64,000 nucleotides of DNA from Phycisphaerae bacterium (GCA_023150615.1 JAKLKO010000002.1:62001-126000), one strand, 5' to 3'. Positions 43,906 through 52,923 are shown, counted from the stretch's first letter. The notes: generated from the sequence alone by a model not told the origin. Made by a program: numbers and translations.

Positions 43906-44520
43906 TCATGGGTACAGCCGCACGTAGATCGCCTTCGGCGTGGTGGGGCAGTAGAACTGGCATACGCCACAGCCGACGCATCCGATGCCGTGGTGCTTCG
44001 CCGGGTCGATCACGTCGACCCTGCCGTCGTCGCCGATCCGGATGGCGTCACCCCCGAGCGGACAGCGCTCCACGCAGATCCGACAATCATCACCGCGGCT
44101 GCGAACGCACGTCTGCTCGCGCACGATCGCCAGCCCCATGCGGATCGCGTGCTTTCCGACCAGCGAAAGCGCGCCGCTCGGACAGGCCCGCATGCACGCC
44201 AGTTCCTCGCACACGACGCAGGCCGCGAGATCGGGGTCGATCAACGGCGTTCCGCGCGTCTCCTCATCGTCGCCCTGAACGAGTCGGATGCACTTCGCTG
44301 GACAGACGTCCGCGCATGCGCCGCTGCGATAGCACGTATCGAGAAACTCCCGCTCCGGAAGAGCCCCCGGCGGGCGCAACACGTCACGGCCCTGCGGCAG
44401 CGGGAACGGCAGTCTCTTTTCGAGGTATTCGGCGAGCGGTCGAATGACGCGCCCGAACCCCGCCGCGAAGAAGCGTCGACGATCGTGCGGCGGCAGGTCG
44501 TCGATCGGTCGGTCAGGCAT
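43906..44520 (-). CDS. Polyferredoxin-like 4Fe-4S protein (NapG/MauM-like)
   Basis: 204 residues from ATG 44520; the frame continues to 44571. The N-terminus has a degenerate twin-Arg-like DRRRFFAAG with no long hydrophobic stretch. Several Cys clusters follow: CYRSGACADVCPAKC, CVVCEELACMRACP, CRICVERCP, and the canonical CVGCGVCQFYCP near the end. The first cluster lacks the second Cys of the usual CxxCxxC, so its iron-sulphur centre may be altered. Likely electron transfer. The ATG overlaps the stop of the zinc-ribbon gene by 8 bases, so the two are coupled. Confidence 0.8.
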   Translation of the reverse strand: MPDRPIDDLPPHDRRRFFAAGFGRVIRPLAEYLEKRLPFPLPQGRDVLRPPGALPEREFLDTCYRSGACADVCPAKCIRLVQGDDEETRGTPLIDPDLAACVVCEELACMRACPSGALSLVGKHAIRMGLAIVREQTCVRSRGDDCRICVERCPLGGDAIRIGDDGRVDVIDPAKHHGIGCVGCGVCQFYCPTTPKAIYVRLYP

Positions 44521-44731
44521 GGGGCTTTCGAGCCGCGACGCGTCCCGACGCCGCGCGCTCCAGTTCCACAACTCGTCTCGTGAGCCGCTCGAAGACCGCG
44601 CGGACCGTAGTCGGCAGTTGCGCGCAGAGTTCGCAGTAGAACCGCTGCGCCGGGCTGTGCTTCACCGGGTAGCGGTACTTCTCGCCGCACGCACGGCAGA
44701 CGCGCGTCTGAACCTCGTCATCTCCGTTCAT
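44513..44731 (-). CDS. Small zinc-ribbon protein
   Basis: 72 residues from ATG 44731, in the sigma-factor/ferredoxin operon. Two Cys pairs (CRACGEKYRYP and FYCELC) about 20 residues apart make a likely zinc ribbon, followed by an Arg-rich helix (VFERLTRRVVELERAA). Small zinc-ribbon proteins can bind nucleic acid or act as an anti-sigma or adaptor, but no specific family is recognised. The start is 34 bases after the sigma factor stop. Confidence 0.65.
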   Translation of the reverse strand: MNGDDEVQTRVCRACGEKYRYPVKHSPAQRFYCELCAQLPTTVRAVFERLTRRVVELERAASGRVAARKPHA

Positions 44732-44765
44732 GTGTCTTCGCCGTTGTGCATCCCGCGGCGCGCGC

Positions 44766-45398
44766 TCAGGCCTCGTCGGACGACAGGCCCATTTGCTCAA
44801 ACTGCCGCCGCAATTGCGCCAAAGCCCGATGGCAGATCATATGGATGCTCCCGACGCTCCGCCGCATGCGCTCCGCGACCTCTCCGACCGGCAGGCCGTG
44901 AATGAACCGCAGGCGAATCACCTCCTGGTAATGCTCCGGCAGCGCCGCCAGGCACGTGTGCAGCGTGCCGACGGCCTCGCGCGACCGCAGCACGCGGCTC
45001 GGCGTACCCGTCTCCGCCTGGAGGCGCCCGATCAGGTCGATGTAGCCACTCCGCTGGTTGTCGCCCGAGACGGACTTCGTCTCCCGCCGCACGTCGCGCC
45101 GCTCGGCATGGAGTGCCCGGTGCTCATCGATCAGCTTTCGATCCAGGATCGTGAACAGCCACCTGAGAAACGAGTCCTTCCCGAGATAGTTGAATTGCCC
45201 GATGGCCTTAAACGCCTCGAGATAGACCTGCTGGAGGATGTCCTCAGGCTCAATCCGCGCTTTCATCGTGGCATCCATCTGACGCATCAGCCGCGCGCGA
45301 AGCCGCGGGTGATACATGACGAGCAAGCGCTTGAAGGCCTGCTCGTCGCCGCCTCCGGCCTTGCGAATCAGAACCAGGGTATGCTGCGGGTCGTCCAT
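44766..45398 (-). CDS. RNA polymerase ECF-type sigma factor
   Basis: 210 residues. Region 2 contains LLVMYHPRLRARLMRQM and EDILQQVYLEAFKAI. Region 4 has LPEHYQEVIRLRFIHGLPVGEVAERM and the helix-turn-helix end GSIHMICHRALAQLRR. This planctomycete-type ECF is often encoded next to a Ser/Thr kinase, as here: a kinase gene diverges with a spacer of 231 bases. The sigma factor may be controlled by that kinase. Confidence 0.88.
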   Translation of the reverse strand: MDDPQHTLVLIRKAGGGDEQAFKRLLVMYHPRLRARLMRQMDATMKARIEPEDILQQVYLEAFKAIGQFNYLGKDSFLRWLFTILDRKLIDEHRALHAERRDVRRETKSVSGDNQRSGYIDLIGRLQAETGTPSRVLRSREAVGTLHTCLAALPEHYQEVIRLRFIHGLPVGEVAERMRRSVGSIHMICHRALAQLRRQFEQMGLSSDEA

Positions 45399-45629
45399 TC
45401 ATCCGCCGCGCGGTGTTTCCGTCCGCCAGTACCTTTCGACGCCGGCTCCAGCGATCCAAAGCCCGTTGCAGATTGTAATCGACGCCTGGCGCAGCCACGC
45501 TATCCTTCGCGTGCGACCGGGGGTAGAATGGCGTTCACCGTTTCGGCGACAACCCAAGTATCGGCAGAGACTTGGAGGCATTGTCGTCGGCCGGGACGGG
45601 AACGGTCGTCACCCTGCGGGCCCGACGGT

Positions 45630-47297
45630 ATGGCCATGAGCGACAAGGGCGCGGAATCCAATCTGGACGGCTTCGCCGAGGGTGATGACCCGCGCGAACA
45701 GCGCGTCGGGGAGCTCCTCAACGAGTTCCTCGACCGCCGCCTGCGCGGCGAGGCTGTGTCCGAGGACCAGTTTCTCGCCGCGAATCCCGACGTCGCCGAC
45801 GAGCTTCGCCGCCACCTCGACGGCCTGGCGATGATCGACCGGCTGGGGGCGCAGGCCGACGACGCGACGGTCGCGCTCGGTACGCCGCGCGCCGGCAGCT
45901 CGGACCTGCGCGAACGCCTGGAAGAGGAGCCCATCGGTCTGCCGGAGATCGAGGGCTACGACCTCATCCGCGAGATCGGCCGCGGCGGCATGGGAATCGT
46001 CTTCAAGGCGGTTCAGCGCTCCACGAAGCGACCGGTGGCGCTCAAGGTGCTTCTCGAAGGCCCGTTCGCATCGGAGCAGGCCCGCCGCCGCTTCGAGCGC
46101 GAGATCGAGCTGGCCGCGCAACTGCGCCACCCCTGCATCGTCCCGATCTACGACAGCGGACGCTCCGGCGGCCGCATGTACTACGCGATGGAGTATGTCC
46201 ACGGCCAGGCGCTCAGCGAGTACGTGCGGACGCACGCGCTGCCGCAGCGCGATCGGCTGAAGTTGTTCCTGAGGATCTGTGGCGCGGTGAGCTACGCAAA
46301 CCTGCGCGGCGTCGTTCATCGCGACCTGAAACCCGCGAATATCCTCGTTGACGCGGACGGCGAGCCGCGCGTCCACGACTTCGGGCTTGCCAAAATGGGC
46401 GGCGCGCAGGACATGACCACGTCGGTCACCGCCCAGATCATCGGCACGCCGGCCTACATGGCGCCGGAGCAGGTGACCGGCGATCCCACTGCCGTTGACC
46501 CGCGGACCGATGTCTACTCGCTCGGCATCATCCTTTACGAACTGGTCACCGGCCGAATGCCCTATCCGACGACCGGCGCACTGGGCCAAGTGCTGAACCA
46601 CATCACGCAGACTGATCCGGAACGGCCATCGCGGCTCGATCGCGACGTCTCGTCGGAGTTGGAGGCGATCCTGCTTAAGGCGCTCGCCAAACGGAAGGAC
46701 GATCGCTACCAGTCGGTCTCAGCGCTGGCCGACGATGTTTCGCGTTACCTCGCCGGTGAGCCGATACAGGCCCGGCCCGCCGGCGCGCTCTACCTGCTCG
46801 GAAAAGCGCTCTGGCCGCATCGGCACCTCGTGGCCGTCGTGTCGCTGATGATCGTCCTCGGCGGCGTCGGACTGGTCATCGTTTTTCAGGCGCGCGGCGC
46901 GGCGGACTCGCAGCGGCGTGAGCGGCAGCAGCTCGAGATGCAGCTCGCCGCGGAGCGACTTCGGGCCAAGGAGGCCGAACTCGAAGCGGAGCGCAAGCGG
47001 CAGGAGGAGCTTCGGCTTCGCGACCAGCAGTGGGCCGAGTTGATCACGCGTCGATTGCAGGAGCTGCAATTGCCGCCCGACGCGGGCGATCGCCTCGCGA
47101 AACGCACCGACGGTCTGCTACAGGGACTGGCGCCGAAAAACCCGAGCATGCTCCTGACCCGCACGCTCGGCCAGGGGCTTGAAGCTCTGGGTCAGGCGAT
47201 GCAGGACCCGGCCGCCCAATCCGCGGCGACACAACCGGCGACGCAGCCCGCGGCCGCGGAACCAAATGCCTCAACGACTCAGCAAAGCGGCGAGTGA
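45630..47297 (+). CDS. Membrane Ser/Thr protein kinase
   Basis: 555 residues from ATG 45630 (ATG 45636 is an alternative); the frame extends to 44730 as a shadow. After about 110 residues without known domain (Asp/Glu/Arg-rich), the kinase domain runs from IGRGGMGIVFKAVQ. The catalytic loop HRDLKPAN has its Asp near 232, followed by DFGLAKMG and APEQVTGD. One membrane helix (about 400-420, VSLMIVLGGVGLVIVF) is followed by an outer part with a Gln/Glu/Arg-rich helix of about 70 residues, likely coiled coil, and a low-complexity Ala/Gln/Pro tail. Unlike PASTA kinases it has no peptidoglycan-binding domain. Confidence 0.9.
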   Translation: MAMSDKGAESNLDGFAEGDDPREQRVGELLNEFLDRRLRGEAVSEDQFLAANPDVADELRRHLDGLAMIDRLGAQADDATVALGTPRAGSSDLRERLEEEPIGLPEIEGYDLIREIGRGGMGIVFKAVQRSTKRPVALKVLLEGPFASEQARRRFEREIELAAQLRHPCIVPIYDSGRSGGRMYYAMEYVHGQALSEYVRTHALPQRDRLKLFLRICGAVSYANLRGVVHRDLKPANILVDADGEPRVHDFGLAKMGGAQDMTTSVTAQIIGTPAYMAPEQVTGDPTAVDPRTDVYSLGIILYELVTGRMPYPTTGALGQVLNHITQTDPERPSRLDRDVSSELEAILLKALAKRKDDRYQSVSALADDVSRYLAGEPIQARPAGALYLLGKALWPHRHLVAVVSLMIVLGGVGLVIVFQARGAADSQRRERQQLEMQLAAERLRAKEAELEAERKRQEELRLRDQQWAELITRRLQELQLPPDAGDRLAKRTDGLLQGLAPKNPSMLLTRTLGQGLEALGQAMQDPAAQSAATQPATQPAAAEPNASTTQQSGE

Positions 47298-47891
47298 CCG
47301 TGCCGCGTCTAGATCGGCGCTGAAATCCGTCGTCGCCGCGGACTGCGGACGCCAACCCGCGACGAGACCCTCACGAGCTTCCCAGGTCGTTCCATTCGAC
47401 CGGTGCTCGTCAAGCCACGCTTCGAACACAGACCACCGCTCCTCGAGCCACGTCGGGTCGTCGCAGACCCAGAACCGCTCCGACGCCTTTCGCTGATGGA
47501 ACGGTGGCCGCATGGCCGCGTGCGCAAACAGCGGATCGGGCGACGTCAAAAGGAAGCACGTCGCCGCCGGAGCAAGACACCCGAAAACGTAGAATGGGTG
47601 CGTCTTTCGCCGCTCCGCAAAGCCCGTCTCGAACGCGTAGTCGACGACGAAGGCCGAGTCCGCCTCGTCCGCGACGAACGCCGCGCGGATACGTCCGCTG
47701 TGACCGACGCGAACCAGCGTCAGGTCGCGGATCGGGATGGGGAGTGACGCGTCTGGATCGTCGATCGGCGTCCACCGGGCGACCGCCATCGCCGCGCGAC
47801 GCAGGTGGCGCCGCCGGCGCGCGCGCTGAACGGCCGCCGCGATCACGATGGCGGCGACGGCGATTCCGAGCGTCGTCGCCAGGTCCGTCAC
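47271..47891 (-). CDS. Hypothetical protein with N-terminal membrane helix
   Basis: 206 residues. An N-terminal hydrophobic helix (TLGIAVAAIVIAAAV) is followed by an Arg-rich stretch (RARRRRHLRR), so it is likely membrane-anchored with the rest in the cytoplasm. No catalytic motif is visible and the family is not recognised. The start overlaps the stop of the upstream haem-like gene by 4 bases, and the stop overlaps the convergent kinase gene by 27 bases. Confidence 0.55.
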   Translation of the reverse strand: MTDLATTLGIAVAAIVIAAAVQRARRRRHLRRAAMAVARWTPIDDPDASLPIPIRDLTLVRVGHSGRIRAAFVADEADSAFVVDYAFETGFAERRKTHPFYVFGCLAPAATCFLLTSPDPLFAHAAMRPPFHQRKASERFWVCDDPTWLEERWSVFEAWLDEHRSNGTTWEAREGLVAGWRPQSAATTDFSADLDAARSLAALLSR

Positions 47892-48811
47892 GGGGTGTCG
47901 CCCGACGGATCGGCGGGCGCCGAATCGGCGTCAGCCTCGGCCGCCGGTCCGGTGGCGGTTCCCATCGGCGGAAGAAGTCGAAAGCCGTACCCTTCGTCGA
48001 CGGGCAGTTGCCGAAGCGACGCGATCCAGTCGCGAATCAGCACGTACCCCGGCGCAGCGCGATTCTGGAAGACGGGCTTGATGGACTGCCCGGGATGGCG
48101 GAGCTTGGTCTCGTCCTCCCGGAGCATGTAGTTGAGCAGCAGCGAATCCTCGGGGTACGTCGGCTCGATCAATCGGAAATCCCGCCGACCGGAACCGGTC
48201 GGTATTTCGTGCGAGACCGTCCACTCGCGGAGCGTCACGAAGTTCCCGTACGTCGTCCGGTCCGAACGCTTGGGATCGTTGTAAAGTCGCATCTTCGTTT
48301 CACTCACGTCCGTCCGGCCGTGACACGCTGAGGTTGCGCAGTTGTTGAGCACGATGGGCATGACGCGGCGACGAAACTCGACCATTGCTTCCGGGTCGGT
48401 CTTGATCTGCACCAGGTCGGCGAAGACCCTTTCGTCCGGTGTATCGTAAGTGGCGAACGCGATCTCGGCGAGCTTCTCCGGCGGGGAAAGCCGCATGAAC
48501 TGCCGGCGTGCCGCGTCTCCCTGGAACCCGGGCGATCCTTGCCGTCGCTCCAGAAACTTGTTGATTGCCGCCTTCGGCACCGTGACGACGACGCGATCCG
48601 CCGACCGCTGGCGCAGCCGCGACGCCCGCAGCTCCATGAACCGGATGCGGTTGATTTGCTCCTTCGTGATCCGATCGGCCACGTCGCTTCTCGGATCGGG
48701 CTTCGGCTCATCTGCCGCGCCGGCCGGCGCGGGGATGCGAAGCACGATCGCGATGATCAACACCACCGGCACAACGGCAGAACCGACCGTAACGGCGTGC
48801 AACCGGGGCAT
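47888..48811 (-). CDS. Exported protein with CX4CH haem-binding motif
   Basis: 307 residues. A signal peptide (VVPVVLIIAIVLRIPAPAGAA) precedes a region with VVVTVPKAAINKFLERR and a central NNCATSACHGRT. This CX4CH arrangement, instead of the usual CxxCH, can covalently bind a c-type haem in some multihaem cytochromes. A probable axial ligand is not identified. The remaining part contains YPEDSLLLNYMLRE, similar in style to planctomycete PSCyt proteins. Probably exported across the cytoplasmic membrane. It is translated together with the following hypothetical gene. Confidence 0.65.
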   Translation of the reverse strand: MPRLHAVTVGSAVVPVVLIIAIVLRIPAPAGAADEPKPDPRSDVADRITKEQINRIRFMELRASRLRQRSADRVVVTVPKAAINKFLERRQGSPGFQGDAARRQFMRLSPPEKLAEIAFATYDTPDERVFADLVQIKTDPEAMVEFRRRVMPIVLNNCATSACHGRTDVSETKMRLYNDPKRSDRTTYGNFVTLREWTVSHEIPTGSGRRDFRLIEPTYPEDSLLLNYMLREDETKLRHPGQSIKPVFQNRAAPGYVLIRDWIASLRQLPVDEGYGFRLLPPMGTATGPAAEADADSAPADPSGDTP

Positions 48812-48896
48812 GAGGGTTTTAACTCCTGTCGAGGGAAGGTCTCGTGACCGCGGTGTTCATTGACGTTCGCCGCGCGGCGTTTCTACTATATCCACC

Positions 48897-49223
48897 GTGT
48901 GCGCCGAGCAGCAAGACGAACACACGTCCAGCAGCGGCGACCCGGACCGCGCCGATGATTCGTTCCTCGCCCTGACCGGCGAGACGATTGTACTCGACAC
49001 GGCCGGGCCGATCCTCTTCATCGGCACGTTGCGAGAGGTGCGGCCGGACGGCTTCTGGCTCGACAACGCCGATGTGCATGATTGTTCCGAGGGCCACGCG
49101 AACAAGGAACTCTACGTGTGCGAAGCACGGCAGACCGGCGTTCGGCCCAATCGCCGCAGCGTGTTCGTTGTGCGGCAGGCGGTCATCAGCGCATCGCGCT
49201 TGTCCGACGCAATTGTTGATTGA
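48897..49223 (+). CDS. Small protein with possible LSm (Sm-like) fold
   Basis: 108 residues from GTG 48897. The core (GETIVLDTAGPILFIGTLRE and FWLDNADVHD) resembles the Sm1 motif, and the part with SVFVVRQAVISASRL resembles the Sm2 region. Such proteins assemble into RNA-binding rings like Hfq. The N-terminus is acidic and disordered. This is a pattern reading by eye without a family match, so the fold assignment is a guess. The gene diverges from the haem-like gene by 85 bases. Confidence 0.5.
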   Translation: MCAEQQDEHTSSSGDPDRADDSFLALTGETIVLDTAGPILFIGTLREVRPDGFWLDNADVHDCSEGHANKELYVCEARQTGVRPNRRSVFVVRQAVISASRLSDAIVD

Positions 49224-49251
49224 CCCGCCGCGTCCGTGCAGACGTCCCGGC

Positions 49252-50355
49252 CTACGGCCCGACCAGCACGACGTCGCTGCCGCCGGCTCGCGACGGCGGG
49301 GCATACTTCGCCAGGAGCGACTTCAGTCGCGGCTGATTGGAGTCCAGCTCGAGCGACCGGTGCCAGTGGTCCAGCGCCTGCGTGCGGAGCTCCAGACGCG
49401 ACTTGTTCCGCAGGTACATCGTCATGAAGACCACGCCGCGGCCGGCGTGCGCCTCGGCGCTTTTGGCATCCAGCTCGATTGATCGTCCGTACGCGGCCAG
49501 CGCCTGATCGAACGCCCCGTTGCGGTAGTAGCAGTATCCCAAACGCTGGTGCGCGATCGCCAGCGTCGGCTCAATCTGGATCGCCCGCCGGAACGCGGCC
49601 ACGCCGGCGTTGATGCGGCCCTGCTTGAGGTACGTCGTCCCCAGGTTCACGAGCACCATCGGCTGGTTGTCTTCAAGCTCCAACGCCCGCTTGTACGCGT
49701 TGATTGCGTCGTAGTAGCGGCCCTTCGTGTCGTATGCCGCGCCCAGGTTGGCCAGCGCGAACGCATTCGATGGATCGATCTTGATCGCGGCGCGATAGAA
49801 GCTGATCGCCTGGTCCAGGTCGCCCATCTGGTGATAGCAGACTCCGGCGTTGAGGTGTGCCTCGAAGTGCTCCGGACGTAATTCGCACGCGTGCAAGTAG
49901 GCGCGCACGGCCTGCCGCAGCTTGTCCAGCCGGTCGATCGCCGTCTCCGCCAGCTTCTGATACGTCTCGGCCAGCGACAGCGTCGATGGGAAGTCCGCGG
50001 GGTCGAGCCGGACCGCCTCGGCGAAGTGTCGCGCCGCCTCCGACAGATCGCCGCGCTTTCGATACACCTGACCGAGCCCCGAGTGCGCGGACGCCAGTTG
50101 CGGGCTTAACCGCAGCGCTTCGTCGAATTCCCGGATCGCCGCGTTGAGGTGCTCATGCTCCATCAGGCTGTGGCCGCGCTGAACGCGCGTCTCCGCAACG
50201 CTGCGGCGCATCTGCTCGAACAGGTTGACGTTCGGATCGTTACAACCGGAACCCGTCGCCAGGATCAGCGCGGCGCCAGCGCCGCGGCCGATCGCGCGCA
50301 GAATGGACGCCGCGCGCGCCGCACGGCGCTGTACGCTGATCCGCCGCCCCGTCAT
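49252..50355 (-). CDS. TPR-repeat lipoprotein
   Basis: 367 residues from ATG 50355, which has GAGAGGAG about 11 bases upstream; the frame extends to 50463. A signal segment (GAGAALILATGSGC) ends in a lipobox. At least eight TPR motifs follow, for example AHSGLGQVYRKRGDLSEAARH, then VLVNLGTTYLKQGRINAGV and HQRLGYCYYRNGAFDQALA. Like the larger TPR lipoprotein it is likely an envelope scaffold. It diverges from the glycosyltransferase gene, leaving about 200 bases without a gene between them. Confidence 0.8.
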   Translation of the reverse strand: MTGRRISVQRRAARAASILRAIGRGAGAALILATGSGCNDPNVNLFEQMRRSVAETRVQRGHSLMEHEHLNAAIREFDEALRLSPQLASAHSGLGQVYRKRGDLSEAARHFAEAVRLDPADFPSTLSLAETYQKLAETAIDRLDKLRQAVRAYLHACELRPEHFEAHLNAGVCYHQMGDLDQAISFYRAAIKIDPSNAFALANLGAAYDTKGRYYDAINAYKRALELEDNQPMVLVNLGTTYLKQGRINAGVAAFRRAIQIEPTLAIAHQRLGYCYYRNGAFDQALAAYGRSIELDAKSAEAHAGRGVVFMTMYLRNKSRLELRTQALDHWHRSLELDSNQPRLKSLLAKYAPPSRAGGSDVVLVGP

Positions 50356-50556
50356 TCGTCGCCGGCTCCTCTCATCGCAATTCCGGCAGTCCCGGTGATT
50401 TATCGGCATTTCGCCGCGAGCGAGCGCCGCGATTCCGGACCGTCGTATGGTTCGCAACCGCACGGATTTGACTTCGCCGCCGTGGCATCTAACATGCGCT
50501 CATCGCGATGCGTCGGATCGTGGCCGACGGTGGTAGGGGACAGTCCGAAGCGGGTC

Positions 50557-51318
50557 ATGCGCGTCCTACTGGCCATACCGGTTTTCAACGAGGCGCGGTA
50601 TTTGCCGGAAGTCCTCGCCCGGGTCCGCCGCTACGTCTCCGATCTGCTGGTCGTCGATGATGGCTCGACCGATGCCACGCCCGACCAGCTGCGCCGCGCC
50701 GCACCGATGGCCGTCATCCGGCACCGTCGCAACGAAGGCTACGGTCAGAGCCTGATCGATGCCTTCGGCTTTGCACAGGCCCGCGGCTACGACTGGGTCA
50801 TCACCATGGACTGCGATGCGCAGCACGAGCCGGCGCACCTGCCGGAGTTCATCGCCGCTGCGCACCGCGGCTGTGCTGACATCATCTCGGGCTCGCGCTA
50901 CCTCGCCGCGCTCGATGGCAACGACGATCCGCCGCCGGACCGCCGCCGGATCAACAGCACGATCACTTGGCTCCTGAACGAGACGCTCTCATTCTCCCTC
51001 ACCGACGCCTTCTGCGGCTTCAAGGCGCACCGCGTCGCGGCCCTGCGCGACCTCACGCTCGACGTGCCGGGGTATGCGATTCCGCTGCAATTCTGGACGC
51101 AGGTCGCCGCGGCCGGACTGCGCGTCCGGGAGCTTCCCGTGCGGCTGATCTACAAGGACACGTCGCGCCATTTCGGCGGACTGCTTGACGATCCGGACGC
51201 CCGCCTGCGTCATTACATGGACGTCTTCCAGCGCGAGATGCGCCGCGTCGGTCGATGGTCCGCCGAGGTCGAGACTGCGGCCCGATCGCTGCTGGCGGAA
51301 TGCGGCTCGACGACCTGA
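50557..51318 (+). CDS. Family 2 glycosyltransferase (polyprenyl-phosphate type)
   Basis: 253 residues from ATG 50557; the open frame begins at 50149 without similarity. The GT-A fold motifs are visible: LLAIPVFNEARYLPEVL at the start, VVDDGSTD, the metal-binding MDCDAQHEP, and a late TDAFCGFKAHR. This sub-type transfers a sugar from a nucleotide donor to a polyprenyl phosphate or similar carrier in the cytoplasm. There is no C-terminal membrane helix pair. The following gene starts 37 bases on. Confidence 0.85.
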   Translation: MRVLLAIPVFNEARYLPEVLARVRRYVSDLLVVDDGSTDATPDQLRRAAPMAVIRHRRNEGYGQSLIDAFGFAQARGYDWVITMDCDAQHEPAHLPEFIAAAHRGCADIISGSRYLAALDGNDDPPPDRRRINSTITWLLNETLSFSLTDAFCGFKAHRVAALRDLTLDVPGYAIPLQFWTQVAAAGLRVRELPVRLIYKDTSRHFGGLLDDPDARLRHYMDVFQREMRRVGRWSAEVETAARSLLAECGSTT

Positions 51319-51354
51319 CCGCGTCGCCGTTCTGATGGCACGGATCGATCCACC

Positions 51355-52923
51355 TTGAACTCCGAGACCCCACATCCGCAGCCGGACGACTCCGCGTGGA
51401 TTGTCCCGCCGGGTGACGGTCAACGGCTGGTCGATCCTCCGTTTGATGCGCTCGCCCGACTCGTTGAGCACAACCGGCGCGAGCGGACCGAACGGCACGT
51501 CACGCTGCTCGGTGAAGACATCACGCTCATCGATCCTGCGCTGCGTCAATCGCCGCCGATCATCCTGAGCGGCCACCAGGTGGAGTTCATTCACCCCGGG
51601 GTGTGGTTCAAAAACGTCGTGGCGACGAGGCTTGCGGAACGCCTGGGCGGTCGCGCGACGTTCTGGGCCGTGGACAACGATGTCTGCGACGACGTTGAAC
51701 TGCGATGGCCGGAGAAGGCGGGCGCGCGCTGGATCACGCGCCGATGGAAGCCGTTCGAGGCGAACCGCGGACTCGTCGTCGCCGCGGCCGTTGCATCGCA
51801 CGAACAATGGGCGGCGGGCGTGGATCAGGTGCCGGAGCGGCTCCGGCGTGGCTCGGACGGTGTCTGGGACGCGTTTGAAACCGCGTTTCTCGATCGCGCG
51901 CAGCGCACCGGCCGCGCCGGATTTGTCGACTGCTGGTCGGACGGGCTGGCTGCGGTCGATTGCACGATTGGCGTCCCGACAGCCGGTCTCTTCCGAACCA
52001 GCGAACTGGCCGAGGGCGATCTTGCGGAGACTTGGGCGCGGTTTGTCGCACACTGCATCGAGCACGCGCGGCACGTCGCCGCCGCCTACAACCGGGCCCT
52101 GGGGGACTACCGACAGCGAAACGGCATCGTCGGCGACCGTCACCCGATCCCGGATCTGCGCATCGAGGCCGACCGCGTCGAGCTACCGTTCTGGGTGATC
52201 CCGGCGTCCGGCCAGCGGAGCCGGCTGGGGATACGTTTCGCGCATGCGAACGGCATCGAGTTGCTCGCGGATGACCGGGCCATGATGGCGTGCTCGAGGT
52301 CGGAACTGAACGGCAACCCGCGCGGACTGCTGTGCTCGCCTGAAAAGACCGGCGCCATCTGGCCCCGCGCATTGACCCTGACGCTTTTCGCCCGGCTCTT
52401 CGCGTGTGACCTGTTCATCCACGGGCTCGGCGGTGCGAAGTACGATCGCATCACCGACGCGTTCTCGCGACACCTCTTCGGTTTCGCGCCGCCGCCGTAC
52501 GCATGCGCGACTGCGACGCTCCGCCTTCCGCTCGATGGTGATGACGCGTCCGAGGCGGACCTCCGCGTCTTGCGCCGGCAGCTTCGCCAGATGCGATACA
52601 ACCCGGAACGCTACACGGCCGCCGATGCGGCCGACGCGGAACGGGCGCGCCTCGTCCAGGCCAAGTCCGATGCCGTGCAAACGGCCTCCCGCCTCGCACG
52701 TGAGGCGCCGTCCGACCGCCGCGCCCGCCGCGCCGCGTTCGATCGCATCCACGAGCTGAACCGGACCCTGTATGACCGGATTCCGGGCCGGGAATCACTC
52801 CTCCGGCGCCTGGAGGCCCTGGAGCGCCGGCTGGAAGATCAGCGGACGACCGCCTCGCGCGAGTGGTTCGTGGCCCTGTTTCCAGTCCGAAAACTGCAAG
52901 CCCTTGCCGAGTTCCTCGGATAA
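51355..52923 (+). CDS. Conserved hypothetical protein, BshC-like
   Basis: 522 residues from TTG 51355; no clear ribosome site is seen. A segment around SGHQVEFIHPGVWFKNVVA, then a stretch with FWAVDNDVCDDVEL, and a late RLFACDLFIHGLGGAKYD with a C-terminal charged helical stretch, are reminiscent of BshC, the enzyme that adds cysteine to glucosaminyl-malate in bacillithiol synthesis. Key residues cannot be compared by eye, and no BshA/BshB is adjacent, although a glycosyltransferase is directly upstream. I would not call it BshC without a database search. Confidence 0.45.
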   Translation: MNSETPHPQPDDSAWIVPPGDGQRLVDPPFDALARLVEHNRRERTERHVTLLGEDITLIDPALRQSPPIILSGHQVEFIHPGVWFKNVVATRLAERLGGRATFWAVDNDVCDDVELRWPEKAGARWITRRWKPFEANRGLVVAAAVASHEQWAAGVDQVPERLRRGSDGVWDAFETAFLDRAQRTGRAGFVDCWSDGLAAVDCTIGVPTAGLFRTSELAEGDLAETWARFVAHCIEHARHVAAAYNRALGDYRQRNGIVGDRHPIPDLRIEADRVELPFWVIPASGQRSRLGIRFAHANGIELLADDRAMMACSRSELNGNPRGLLCSPEKTGAIWPRALTLTLFARLFACDLFIHGLGGAKYDRITDAFSRHLFGFAPPPYACATATLRLPLDGDDASEADLRVLRRQLRQMRYNPERYTAADAADAERARLVQAKSDAVQTASRLAREAPSDRRARRAAFDRIHELNRTLYDRIPGRESLLRRLEALERRLEDQRTTASREWFVALFPVRKLQALAEFLG

